From positions 1 through 6,649 of the forward strand of contig JANXQR010000669.1 of NCBI GenBank assembly GCA_025353435.1: a stretch of DNA of 6,649 nt, in the 5' to 3' direction. This DNA is from Acidobacteriota bacterium (lineage in GTDB: Bacteria; Acidobacteriota; Terriglobia; Terriglobales; Acidobacteriaceae). Within the stretch, counting starts at the first letter, position 1, and each line of letters begins with the position of its first letter. The position numbers and the translations under genes were made by a program. Below, piece by piece: positions 1 to 6,542 of the stretch. The notes beneath the pieces are model-generated. The model was not told the origin of the DNA. It did not search any database and saw only the letters and a list, made by a program, of their open reading frames with translations.

Positions 1-636
1 CACTGCATCCGCAAAGAACGGCAGTAGATTCATACTTGTAACTGCGGTCACCGGAGTCGACGCCACATAGGTCACGACCTTCCACGAACTCTGATCGCCG
101 GTCCACACATCGTATTGGGCGCTGTTGATCGTCTTCGTTCCCACTTTGCTGCCGAATGGCTGGATGGATCCCTGGTGATTCAACCAGATCATCACTTCTG
201 CCCCGTCCGGCTGCCAAAATGTGGCTGAACTCCGACTGAACCAGATATCGTAGGCAGCGTTGTTGTCATATCCGGGCGGCTGTAAAATCCCCACACTTGT
301 GGTAGCGGAATCAATGTTGCGTTCTTGAATCGGAAACGGATTGGAACTCGTGCAGATGCCCCAATGGCATCCGCGATAGATTGAGGTAAAGGCAGCCGGG
401 GCGCCATTCGTCGGAGAATCAAACTTCGCGGTTGCGATTGTGAATCCTACTCCCTTAAGGCTCGCGCACTCCAGCAGACTCGAGTTCGATTCGTTCATCT
501 GGAAGTTGTATCGACCGCCATCCAGCGGGGTTACGTTGAAGGGCGCGCACGTCGACTGCGCCGCGGCGAGTCGCGAGCACCCGATACACACCGCAATCGC
601 TGCAATCCCGAATCGCACCCATTTCAACTTTTCCAT
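1..636 (-). CDS. Secreted GH12 endoglucanase/xyloglucanase, C-terminus beyond the left edge
   Basis: Reading the minus strand from the ATG at 636 gives 212 codons without a stop up to base 1, so the gene is complete at its N-terminus and cut by the window. Residues 1-27 form a Sec signal peptide (basic n-region, hydrophobic core, LAAA before QS). The rest matches glycoside hydrolase family 12: IYRGCHWGICT at 86-96, AYDIWFSRS at 128-136, and EVMIWLNHQGSIQPFGS at 147-163, where E147 is the expected catalytic nucleophile. The second catalytic Glu of the family lies further on and is not in the window. The family cleaves beta-1,4-glucans (cellulose, xyloglucan, mixed-linkage glucan); this one would act outside the cytoplasm. 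The stretch MNESNSS (47-53) lies where GH12 enzymes usually have NNxWG, so an aromatic sugar-binding residue seems missing. It lies 57 bases downstream of the nucleoside-hydrolase-like gene on the same strand, but has its own strong ribosome site. Confidence 0.88.
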   Translation of the reverse strand, partial: MEKLKWVRFGIAAIAVCIGCSRLAAAQSTCAPFNVTPLDGGRYNFQMNESNSSLLECASLKGVGFTIATAKFDSPTNGAPAAFTSIYRGCHWGICTSSNPFPIQERNIDSATTSVGILQPPGYDNNAAYDIWFSRSSATFWQPDGAEVMIWLNHQGSIQPFGSKVGTKTINSAQYDVWTGDQSSWKVVTYVASTPVTAVTSMNLLPFFADAV

Positions 637-646
637 GGATTCATAT

Positions 647-651
647 CCTCC
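647..651 (-). promoter_or_regulatory. Shine-Dalgarno of the GH12 gene
   Basis: On the minus strand GGAGG stands 10 bases before the ATG at 636. It fixes that start: the other nearby ATG, within GGATATGAATCC, is in a different frame. Confidence 0.7.
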
Positions 652-693
652 GGCGCGCCTGCTGAAAGGGATTTGGCACCGTAACATTGGCCA

Positions 694-1791
694 TCACCGC
701 TTCATCAGCTCCACGAACATCTGCTGGAACTTGGGCAGGTCCAGATCGAGTTGCGCGTGGACTAATCTCACGGCGATGACCGGCTTCACCTTCTCGTTCC
801 AGGTGAGCGTGTCGCCGTAGCTGGGACCGTGGCTCAGGTCCACATCCATGTAGATTTCTTCTTCCTTCGTGATCAGTGAGGGATCGAGCCATGCGCAGGC
901 TGTAAGCTCGTCCCACAGGTAGTAGCGATCCTGGCTCCATGCGGCGATGTACTTCGCAGTGGGCGAGCTTGACTTCGAGATTTCGTCGAGCATCTTTTGG
1001 GTGAAGGGCGCTTTGATGGAGACATCAACAGTGGTGACGTCGATACGCGGCCATGCGGCACGGAGCGCGATGTGCGTGGCTTCTGGATCGAACCAGAAGT
1101 TGAATTCGTGGCGCGGGCTGGTGGCAAATTCTGGATCGTCTGTCTGCGGATTGAGGCTGCCGCCCATGACGACGAGTCCTTGGGTGAGCGCGGCGAATTC
1201 AGGATCGATTGAGACGGCGAGGGCGATGTTGGTGAGCGGCCCCGCTGCGTAGAGGGTAACCTGATGCGGATGGGCGTGGACCTGGCGGATGAGGAAGTGG
1301 ACCGCATCTTCGTCGATGGGCTTGAGCTGCGGCGCGCCTTCAGGTAGAGGCGGGATGTCATAGGGGCCGTGAGCCTTCAGATTTGGCGGCGTAATCGGTG
1401 TGACGGTGGAGCCATGCTCTTCCAGGGTGGTGGGGCCCTCGCCCCATGCGCCGAGCCAGGTGACTTTACCGACCAGCGCGGACGCGATGCGCGTTTCTTC
1501 CTCTGTGCGGATGAGGGGGAAAACAGCGCCACGAGCCACGGGAATCCCGGCATGGCCGGTGACCTCGAGCATGCGCAGGGTGTGGAGTGTTTCTTCGTCG
1601 CGCCAGGCGTTGCCGGTGACCATGGTGATGCCAAGCACTTCAACCTGGGGCGACTGAAGCAGGGCGAGCATGGCCATCTGGTTTGAGCCGCCGGGGCCGG
1701 AGCCGTCCTGATCGATGATCACGAGGCGTTTTTGGGCCACACACACGGTTGCGCCGAGAGTCAGGAGAAGGAGGAGGCGGATGATCTTCAT
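694..1791 (-). CDS. Secreted nucleoside-hydrolase-family (IunH-like) protein with altered metal site
   Basis: A 365-residue protein from the ATG at 1791. An upstream in-frame ATG at 1809 would add six residues, but the 1791 start gives a textbook signal peptide (MKIIRLLLLL core, VCVA before Q20), so I chose it; neither start has a clear ribosome site. Family marks are VIIDQD at 24-29, GPLTNIALA at 184-192, VVMGGSL at 207-213, EFNFWFDPEA at 229-238 and WDELTACAWLDPSL at 293-306. The family hydrolyses the N-glycosidic bond of nucleosides using a calcium held by an N-terminal DxDxGxDD motif. Here that motif reads DQDGSGPGGSNQ: the first two Asp remain, about four residues are inserted, and the final Asp pair is replaced by Ser-Asn. 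The His usual just before the C-terminal calcium Asp (D294) is Trp293. Activity or substrate may therefore differ from classical IunH, although the fold is intact. It lies 53 bases downstream of the R3H gene and upstream of the GH12 gene, all co-directional. Confidence 0.85.
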   Translation of the reverse strand: MKIIRLLLLLTLGATVCVAQKRLVIIDQDGSGPGGSNQMAMLALLQSPQVEVLGITMVTGNAWRDEETLHTLRMLEVTGHAGIPVARGAVFPLIRTEEETRIASALVGKVTWLGAWGEGPTTLEEHGSTVTPITPPNLKAHGPYDIPPLPEGAPQLKPIDEDAVHFLIRQVHAHPHQVTLYAAGPLTNIALAVSIDPEFAALTQGLVVMGGSLNPQTDDPEFATSPRHEFNFWFDPEATHIALRAAWPRIDVTTVDVSIKAPFTQKMLDEISKSSSPTAKYIAAWSQDRYYLWDELTACAWLDPSLITKEEEIYMDVDLSHGPSYGDTLTWNEKVKPVIAVRLVHAQLDLDLPKFQQMFVELMKR

Positions 1792-1795
1792 TGGT

Positions 1796-1813
1796 GGGTA
1801 TTGTGGCATACCC
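1796..1813. repeat. Inverted repeat before the nucleoside-hydrolase start
   Basis: GGGTAT, a six-base spacer and ATACCC form a perfect six-base-pair dyad immediately upstream of the ATG at 1791. It covers the alternative ATG at 1809. It could be an operator or a hairpin limiting use of the upstream start; there is no T-run, so it is not a terminator. Chance occurrence is possible. Confidence 0.3.
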
Positions 1814-1844
1814 GCGAGCGATTCTGACCAATCAGGCCGAGGCC

Positions 1845-2396
1845 TTAACGGCGTCCGAAGCCCCGAGGTTTGACCGGTGTTGCAACGGGTAGATTCGTCT
1901 TTCCAGCGGGAAATACGGCGAGGAAGCGATCCTGACCTTCACCGGAGCTGGCGGTTTCCACCCCTTCAATTTCCTTGAATGACATATGCAGCAGGCGGCG
2001 CTCGCGGCTATTCATGGGCGGGAACGCGTAGGGGACGCCGGTTTTGAGGACTTTTTCAGCGGCGGTTTGGGCAGCCATGCGGAGTTCCTCGGCGCGCAAT
2101 GCCTTGAAGTTGCCGGCGTCGAAGCTGACCAGATCGTGCTCGCGCTGATCGAGGCGGAGGATCTGGGCCGCAATGGTCTCAAGGGCGCGGAGCAACTCGC
2201 CGCTGTGCTGGGTGACGAGCGGAACATCCGGACCGCCGAGCTCGACGTAGATGACGCGGGCCTCGAGACCTTGAGGGTCGCGCGCTCCATCGCCGGCAGT
2301 TATCCGGTATTTGAGTCGGAGTCCTCCCAGCTTGTTGAGGTTGGCGAGGAATCCTGCGATTTTCTGGGCAGCCTGTTGCAAATCAGCGATCGGCAT
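1845..2396 (-). CDS. Jag/KhpB-like R3H-domain nucleic-acid-binding protein
   Basis: A 183-residue protein from the ATG at 2396. The open frame extends upstream to 2567, but those 57 codons are low in family likeness and run into the start of divergent yceH, so the internal Met (MPIADLQQAAQKIAG) is preferred. Residues about 45-85 align with the KH part of Jag/KhpB proteins (RVIYVELGGPDVPLVTQHSGELLRALE is the equivalent region, in pieces), and about 97-165 form the R3H domain: AEELRMAAQTAAEKV, then PPMNSRERRLLH with the invariant R133-x3-H137 pair, then TASSGEGQDRFLAVFP. A basic tail (KPRGFGRR) closes it. Jag/KhpB proteins bind RNA, often alongside KhpA, and in Firmicutes affect cell elongation; the role in this organism is unknown. 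The KH GxxG loop is replaced by TQHSG, so RNA contact may rest on R3H. yidC and other usual jag neighbours are absent here. Confidence 0.82.
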   Translation of the reverse strand: MPIADLQQAAQKIAGFLANLNKLGGLRLKYRITAGDGARDPQGLEARVIYVELGGPDVPLVTQHSGELLRALETIAAQILRLDQREHDLVSFDAGNFKALRAEELRMAAQTAAEKVLKTGVPYAFPPMNSRERRLLHMSFKEIEGVETASSGEGQDRFLAVFPAGKTNLPVATPVKPRGFGRR

Positions 2397-2414
2397 GACC
2401 AACCAGTATCGCAG

Positions 2415-2426
2415 AGGCGGCCGCCT
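2415..2426. repeat. Perfect 12-base palindrome upstream of the R3H gene
   Basis: AGGCGGCCGCCT is its own reverse complement. It sits 18 bases upstream of the R3H start codon, in the 128-base divergent gap to yceH (2397-2524). On the minus strand it precedes TGCGATACT, a weak extended -10-like sequence, so it could be an operator. In GC-rich DNA such a palindrome can also be chance. I see nothing else convincing in this gap. Confidence 0.3.
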
Positions 2427-2524
2427 ATTGGAATTGCCGGTTTGAAATTGCGCTCGATACCCGGAGCCAAGGTTGGTCTGGCGCAAACCACACAGCCCGG
2501 CCCGGATGCGAGAATGAATTCGAT

Positions 2525-3196
2525 ATGCCGATTGATCAACCCATTTTCCTGAGCGCTGGCGAGGCACGGGTGCTTGGCGCGCTCGTTGAAAAGGAAGTCA
2601 CGACTCCCGACTACTATCCGCTGTCGCTGAATGCGCTCATGAATGCGTGCAATCAGCGCTCCAACCGCGAGCCGGTCACGGATTTGGACGAGGACGCCGT
2701 CCGGCAGGCCCTGCACGGGCTGGAAGACAAGAAGCTGGGAGGCCGCGCGCGGGGTACCGATGGACGGGTGACCAAGTACGAGCACTGGCTTGGCGAGGCA
2801 TTCAATTTCAGCCGCGCAGAGACGGCCCTGATCTGCGTGCTGCTGCTGCGCGGACCGCAGACCCCCGGAGAGTTGCGTGGACGGACTGAGCGCATGCATC
2901 GCTTCGAGGAGCTGACCGATGTGGCCGCCGTCCTGCAAAAGCTGATGGAGCGTGAGTATCCGCTAGTGGCTGTGCTGCCGCGACAGCCTGGGACAAAGGA
3001 GTCCCGCTATGCGCATTTGCTCTCAGGAACGGTTGATGGGGCCAGCTTTTCGGTGCCTGCGGCGTACGCGGCATACGCGCCGTCAGGCGATGGAGGCGAG
3101 CCGGATGCGCGCATCGCGCGGCTCGAACAAGAGATGGTCGAGCTGCGGCGGGAGATGGCCGCGCTGCATAAGAAGGTGGACGACCTCTTCGGCTGA
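2525..3196 (+). CDS. yceH: YceH family protein (DUF480/UPF0502), winged-helix
   Basis: A 223-residue protein of full family length (E. coli YceH is about 215). The match runs nearly end to end: LSAGEARVLGALVEKEVTTP (9-28), YPLSLNALMNACNQRSNREP (31-50), then GRVTKYEH, then ALICVLLLRGPQTPGELRGR, followed by KESRYAHLLSG. YceH proteins contain two winged-helix domains, which suggests DNA binding, but no molecular role is firmly established. The last 30 or so residues (DARIARLEQEMVELRREMAALHKKV in pieces) look like a short coiled coil, as in the family. It starts at ATG 2525, with no clear ribosome site; a GAGAAT sequence nine bases upstream weakly resembles a -10 box. It is divergent from the R3H gene and convergent with ndk, with only 31 bases between the two stop codons and no obvious terminator hairpin. 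Confidence 0.93.
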   Translation: MPIDQPIFLSAGEARVLGALVEKEVTTPDYYPLSLNALMNACNQRSNREPVTDLDEDAVRQALHGLEDKKLGGRARGTDGRVTKYEHWLGEAFNFSRAETALICVLLLRGPQTPGELRGRTERMHRFEELTDVAAVLQKLMEREYPLVAVLPRQPGTKESRYAHLLSGTVDGASFSVPAAYAAYAPSGDGGEPDARIARLEQEMVELRREMAALHKKVDDLFG

Positions 3197-3227
3197 GCAC
3201 GGCCCCTTAAATTGATGCCTCGAATTG

Positions 3228-3644
3228 CTAGACGAGTTCGTGGCCCGCGAACCAGTAGCCGATCTCAAAAGCCGCGGTGTCCTCGGCATCAGAGCCGTGG
3301 ATGGCGTTTTCCTGGATCGATCCCGCAAACTTCTTGCGGATGGTGCCCTCTTCGGCATTGGCAGGATTGGTGGCGCCCATCAGCTTGCGTAGATCGGCGA
3401 TGGCATTGTCCTTTTCGAGAACCATCAGCACCAGCGGCCCCGATGACATGAACGAACAGAGGTCGGCAAAAAACGGCCGCTCGTTGTGAACGTGATAGAA
3501 GCCCTCGGCCTGCGGCTTGGAGATGGACTGCTTTTTGATGGAGACGATCTTGAAGCCGGCCTTTTCAATTTCGGCCAGGACGGCTCCGGTGTAACCCTTG
3601 CGGACTGCGTCGGGCTTGACGATGCTGAAGGTACGTTGCGCCAC
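3228..3644 (-). CDS. ndk: Nucleoside diphosphate kinase
   Basis: A 138-residue cytoplasmic enzyme that moves the gamma-phosphate from ATP to other nucleoside diphosphates by way of a phosphohistidine, keeping NTP and dNTP pools balanced. Start with Met replacing Val: (V)AQRTFSIVKPDAVRKG has the P-loop-independent Lys10; ERPFF is at 55-59, RKLMGATNP at 86-94, GTIRKKFA at 100-107, and NAIHGSD at 113-119 carries the phosphorylated His116. All core active-site residues seen in the family (K10, R86, T92, R103, N113, H116) are present. The GTG at 3644 is chosen because AGGAG lies eight bases before it and it gives the family's usual length. A longer frame from 3704 adds 20 residues with no family likeness. 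The stop is TAG. Confidence 0.96.
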   Translation of the reverse strand: MAQRTFSIVKPDAVRKGYTGAVLAEIEKAGFKIVSIKKQSISKPQAEGFYHVHNERPFFADLCSFMSSGPLVLMVLEKDNAIADLRKLMGATNPANAEEGTIRKKFAGSIQENAIHGSDAEDTAAFEIGYWFAGHELV

Positions 3645-3652
3645 GTGCTGTG

Positions 3653-3657
3653 CTCCT
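3653..3657 (-). promoter_or_regulatory. Shine-Dalgarno that sets the GTG start of ndk
   Basis: AGGAG on the minus strand, eight bases before the GTG at 3644. It decides for the GTG over the ATG at 3704. Further upstream, TACAAT on the minus strand (3683-3688) matches five of six bases of a -10 box, but I see no good -35 for it. Confidence 0.7.
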
Positions 3658-3719
3658 GAAATGGAAATTTCTTTTCTTCTCCATTGTATCGACGATTGCC
3701 CCATGGACTGAATAAGCCA

Positions 3720-3750
3720 TTGCCCGTGGACAACGGGAATCTGCTAAAGT
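3720..3750 (+). promoter_or_regulatory. Candidate promoter of the M13 peptidase gene, leaderless geometry
   Basis: TTGCCC (3720-3725) and an extended -10, TGCTAAAGT, with hexamer TAAAGT at 3745-3750, are separated by a long 19-base spacer. The hexamer ends six bases before the ATG at 3757, so transcription starting about seven bases downstream would begin at the start codon. No Shine-Dalgarno is present. A perfect dyad, CCCGTGGACAACGGG (3723-3737, five-base arms), overlaps the putative -35 and could be an operator. Confidence 0.4.
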
Positions 3751-3756
3751 GGCGGC

Positions 3757-5832
3757 ATGTCCCACCCGACCTCGACTTTGCTCCCTTCCGTAGTCGTTTT
3801 GACAGCGCTTTTTACGCTGTCGGCAGTGGCCCAGACGGCGCCGAATGGCGCCTCGCCCTCTCCCGCAGAATTGAAGGTGTTTGATTCCGCTCTCATCGAC
3901 ACGTCTATCGATCCATGCGAGAACTTTTACCGATTCAGCTGCAATGGTTGGTTCAAGAAGAATCCTTTGCCACCGGATCAGACTTCTTACGGCCGCTTTA
4001 CGGAGCTGGCAGAATTGAATCGCCTGCAGTTGAAGCAGATCCTGGAAGCTGCGGCCAGTGCGAGCCCTGAGTCGCGGAGCGCCAACGAGCAGAAGATCGG
4101 CGACGAGTACGCAAGCTGCATGGATACGGACGCCATCAACAAAGCCGGCATCGCGCCGCTCAAGCCGGAGCTCGATCGCATTGCCGCTGTCAAATCAAAG
4201 GAGCAGTTGCCGGAGTTGCTGGGCCACCTGCACCGCATCGGCGTAGGCGCGTTTTTCGGCATGAGTTCGAGCCAGGATTTTGCTGACGCCAGCCAGGTCA
4301 TCAGCTTCTACTACGCGGATGGGCTTGGCTTACCGGAGCGCGACTACTACACACGCACCGACGCGAAGTCAGCCGAACAGCGCAAGCAATTCGTAGAGCA
4401 CGTGACAAAGATACTGGTCCTGGCGGGCGAACCGGACGCGCAGGCGGCGAAGGATGCCGACTCGATACTCGCGCTCGAAACGCGGCTGGCCAAGGCTTCG
4501 CTCACAGTTACAGAACAGCGCGACCCGCAAAACCTGAACCATCCTACAGATATTGCAAGCTTCGACAAGGACATGACGCATTTTTCCCTGGCGCGATACG
4601 TTGCGTCCGCGCATGTGCCGTCCGCGGGCAAGATGAATGACACGGAGCCCAAGTTCTTTGCGGAGTTCAATGCGATGCTGGCAAATACGCCGCTGGATCA
4701 GATCAAGACTTATCTGCGCTGGCACCTGCTGCACGCCTACGCCGGCACCAGCATGCCGGAGTCGTTCGATCACGAAAACTGGAACTTCTACTCGCATATT
4801 CTGAACGGCGCGGAGAAGGAGCAGGAACGCTGGAAGCGCTGCACGTCGCGCGTGGATCGCGAGATGGGCGAGGCGCTGGGCCAGGTTTATGTGGCGAAGT
4901 ACTTCCCGCCGGATGCCAAGGATCGCGCACTCAAGATGACCCTCGCGATTGAAGACGCGATGAGCAAGGACATCGATGGACTCGACTGGATGGGACCGGA
5001 GACAAAATTGAGGGCGAAGGAAAAGCTGCGCGGGGTGATGAACAAGATTGGCTATCCCGACAAGTGGCGCGACTACTCCAAACTCGAGATCACGCACGTC
5101 GACGTTCTCGGCAACCAGGAACGCGTGCGCGAATTCGACTTTGATCGCGAAATTGGGAAGATCGGCAAGCCGGTGGACAAGGGCGAGTGGTACATGTCGC
5201 CGCCCACTGTGAATGCGTATTACGAGCCGCAGCAGAACAACGTGAACTTTCCCGCGGGCTACTTTCAGCCTCCGTTTTTCAGCGACAAGGAGGATGATGC
5301 AGCCAACTACGGCGACATGGGTTCAACTGTCGGGCATGAATTGACGCACGGATTTGACGACGAAGGCCGCCAGTATGACAAGGATGGCAATCTGAAGAAC
5401 TGGTGGACCAAGGACGATGAGCAAAAGTTTAACCAACGCGCTGATTGCATGGTGAAGCAGTATGACGCGATTGAGCCGGTGCCGGGCGTGCACCTGAATG
5501 GCAAGCTCACGCTGGGCGAAAATCTTGCTGACCTCGGCGGCCTATGGCTGGCGTGGATCGCATGGCTCGACAAGGCGGATGCCGCGCACCTCGAAATGAA
5601 TGCCAAGACTGATGGCTACACGCCAGAGCAGCGCTTCTGGATTGCGTACGCGCAGCAGTGGTGCACCCAGACGCGGCCAGAGCAGCTGCGTACGCAGGCG
5701 CAGACCAATGCCCATGCGCCGGATGAGTATCGAACCAACACAGTGCTGCAGGATTTGCCGGAATTTGCCAAGAGCTTCAGTTGTAAGAAGGACGCGGCGA
5801 TGGTGATTCCGAAGCCGTGCCGGATTTGGTGA
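3757..5832 (+). CDS. Secreted M13-family zinc metallopeptidase (neprilysin/PepO-like)
   Basis: A 691-residue protein of full family length. Residues 1-25 form a Sec signal peptide ending in AVA before QT. The N-terminal M13 domain starts at DPCENFYRFSCNGW (52-65, the usual opening of the family) and runs to about 430. The C-terminal catalytic domain has NAYYEP (486-491) with FPAGYFQPPFF after it, the zinc motif HELTH at 527-531 (ligands H527 and H531, catalytic E528), and GENLADLGG at 587-595 (third ligand E588; D592 supports it). The late His-Arg pair appears as HAPDEYR (H653, R659), and the protein ends in the family's CRIW. Every catalytic residue is present, so it should be active. M13 enzymes are oligopeptidases with a closed chamber that cut short peptides. 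Export suggests a periplasmic or extracellular role in peptide use. The closing HAPDEYRTNTVLQ replaces the more usual RVNG, a minor variation. It is divergent from ndk by 112 bases. Confidence 0.96.
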   Translation: MSHPTSTLLPSVVVLTALFTLSAVAQTAPNGASPSPAELKVFDSALIDTSIDPCENFYRFSCNGWFKKNPLPPDQTSYGRFTELAELNRLQLKQILEAAASASPESRSANEQKIGDEYASCMDTDAINKAGIAPLKPELDRIAAVKSKEQLPELLGHLHRIGVGAFFGMSSSQDFADASQVISFYYADGLGLPERDYYTRTDAKSAEQRKQFVEHVTKILVLAGEPDAQAAKDADSILALETRLAKASLTVTEQRDPQNLNHPTDIASFDKDMTHFSLARYVASAHVPSAGKMNDTEPKFFAEFNAMLANTPLDQIKTYLRWHLLHAYAGTSMPESFDHENWNFYSHILNGAEKEQERWKRCTSRVDREMGEALGQVYVAKYFPPDAKDRALKMTLAIEDAMSKDIDGLDWMGPETKLRAKEKLRGVMNKIGYPDKWRDYSKLEITHVDVLGNQERVREFDFDREIGKIGKPVDKGEWYMSPPTVNAYYEPQQNNVNFPAGYFQPPFFSDKEDDAANYGDMGSTVGHELTHGFDDEGRQYDKDGNLKNWWTKDDEQKFNQRADCMVKQYDAIEPVPGVHLNGKLTLGENLADLGGLWLAWIAWLDKADAAHLEMNAKTDGYTPEQRFWIAYAQQWCTQTRPEQLRTQAQTNAHAPDEYRTNTVLQDLPEFAKSFSCKKDAAMVIPKPCRIW

Positions 5833-5931
5833 GCGCAACGCGCCTCATCGATTGGGCCCTGAGATTACACAACTGACCTCTATCCGCTCATTGCTTTTGA
5901 GTACAGGGTCTTCTACGGCGACTTCCTGAAT

Positions 5932-5960
5932 TTGAGTTATTTAAAGTGTTACTTTATATT
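5932..5960 (+). promoter_or_regulatory. Sigma-70-like promoter of the AAA_14 ATPase, leaderless geometry
   Basis: TTGAGT (5932-5937) and TATATT (5955-5960) have an ideal 17-base spacer and match the consensus at four and five of six bases. The -10 ends six bases before the ATG at 5967, so the transcript would start at or next to that ATG. No ribosome site is seen. This placement also argues against the upstream GTG at 5946, which would lie inside the promoter. Confidence 0.55.
5942..5956. repeat. Palindrome overlapping the ATPase -10 box (candidate operator)
   Basis: TAAAGTGTTACTTTA has perfect six-base arms around a three-base centre. It lies between the -35 and -10 and touches the -10, a position where a bound repressor would block transcription. 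No candidate regulator gene is adjacent, and AT-rich dyads can arise by chance. Confidence 0.4.
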
Positions 5961-5966
5961 TATCAA

Positions 5967-6542
5967 ATGGCGATCATACCCAGGCAGATCGTTCCGTTCC
6001 TTTCCTCTGCCCTCCGCAGGTTCCCGGCGGTAGTGGTTACCGGGCCAAGGCGATCGGGCAAAACAACACTTTTGCGCTCTTCGATACCGGGTGCGCAGTA
6101 CGTCCTTCTGGAGGATCCGGACATACAGGACCGCATTCGCAGCGATCCAAGGTCTTTCATAGAGAGCCTGCGGCCACCGGTGATTCTCGACGAGATCCAG
6201 AACACTCCGCGCCTCCTCGATTACATTCGCACCCTGGTCGACACCCATCCGCGCAGAATGGGGCAGTGGGTCTTCACTGGATCGCAGGAGGCCCCCTTGA
6301 TGCAGGGTGTCACTGAATCCATGGCCGGCCGCGCGGCCGTACTGCAGTTGTTACCCTTCAGCCACGCTGAAACACCGAAGGTAAACTTACTGCTTGGCGG
6401 ATTCCCCGAGGTGGTGTTGCGTCCGCGCGGACACGAGTTATGGTTCTCTTCGTATCTCCAGACTTACATTGAGAGGGACGTCCGCGCCGTCACGAATGTC
6501 CGTGACGGCTCGCGAGCAGCGAGAGAAAGCGCCGAAATGTAG
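5967..6542 (+). CDS. AAA_14/DUF4143-type ATPase, interrupted by fold-back at its 3' side
   Basis: From the ATG at 5967 the frame encodes 191 residues. Walker A is GPRRSGKTT (26-34), Walker B is VILDEIQ (72-78), and FTGSQ (103-107) is the sensor-like motif; LQLLPFS (127-132 region), GGFPEV (144-149) and WFSSYLQTYIERDVR (159-173) are the linker seen in AAA ATPases with a DUF4143 C-terminus. Members are about 380-420 residues, so this is only the front half. They are common, mobile-looking genes in bacteria and archaea, sometimes likened to toxin-antitoxin partners, with no settled function. Residues up to D180 look genuine; the last 11 (GSRAARESAEM) come from reverse-complement sequence and the stop at 6540-6542 is not the natural end. 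On the opposite strand the mirror copy gives the expected continuation, LPTFRRFLSLLASRHG. An alternative GTG start at 5946 would add seven residues and is disfavoured by the promoter. Confidence 0.8.
   Translation: MAIIPRQIVPFLSSALRRFPAVVVTGPRRSGKTTLLRSSIPGAQYVLLEDPDIQDRIRSDPRSFIESLRPPVILDEIQNTPRLLDYIRTLVDTHPRRMGQWVFTGSQEAPLMQGVTESMAGRAAVLQLLPFSHAETPKVNLLLGGFPEVVLRPRGHELWFSSYLQTYIERDVRAVTNVRDGSRAARESAEM
6404..6505 (+). repeat. Left arm of a perfect 102-base inverted repeat
   Basis: Each base pairs with its partner at 6548-6649 (positions sum to 13053), with no mismatch found on reading it through. The first mismatch inward is 6506 against 6547. The arm is coding sequence of the ATPase (about residues 147-180). 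Confidence 0.95.

Larger units (their letters stand above)
5833..5966. other. Intergenic gap between the M13 peptidase and the ATPase
   Basis: This 134-base gap holds no gene I can support. Just after the peptidase stop, GCGC-AAC-GCGC (5833-5843) could form a tiny hairpin, but there is no T-run, so I do not call a terminator. The right third is clearly richer in A and T and carries the promoter and palindrome listed separately. Confidence 0.6.

Noticed and set aside
440..820. 126-residue plus-strand frame at the left end
   Set aside because: It is antisense to the GH12 signal-peptide region and the end of the nucleoside-hydrolase gene; no domain is seen.
1986..2552. 188-residue plus-strand frame over the R3H gene
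   Set aside because: It is antisense to the R3H coding sequence, shows no recognisable domain, and overlaps the yceH start.
2397..2567. N-terminal extension of the R3H frame to a 240-residue protein
   Set aside because: The added 57 codons show no family likeness and overlap the start of divergent yceH; the Met at 2396 begins the conserved part.
2300..2938. 212-residue minus-strand frame over yceH
   Set aside because: It is antisense to yceH, whose protein is conserved end to end.
3197..3227. Terminator between convergent yceH and ndk
   Set aside because: No stable stem followed by a T-run could be found on either strand in the 31 bases.
3645..3704. Longer ndk start giving 158 residues
   Set aside because: The extra residues are unlike any NDK N-terminus, and the GTG at 3644 has a well-placed AGGAG.
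4369..5097. 242-residue open frame on the minus strand inside the M13 gene
   Set aside because: It lies entirely antisense to a full-length gene with all catalytic motifs; the composition is that of a GC-rich shadow frame.
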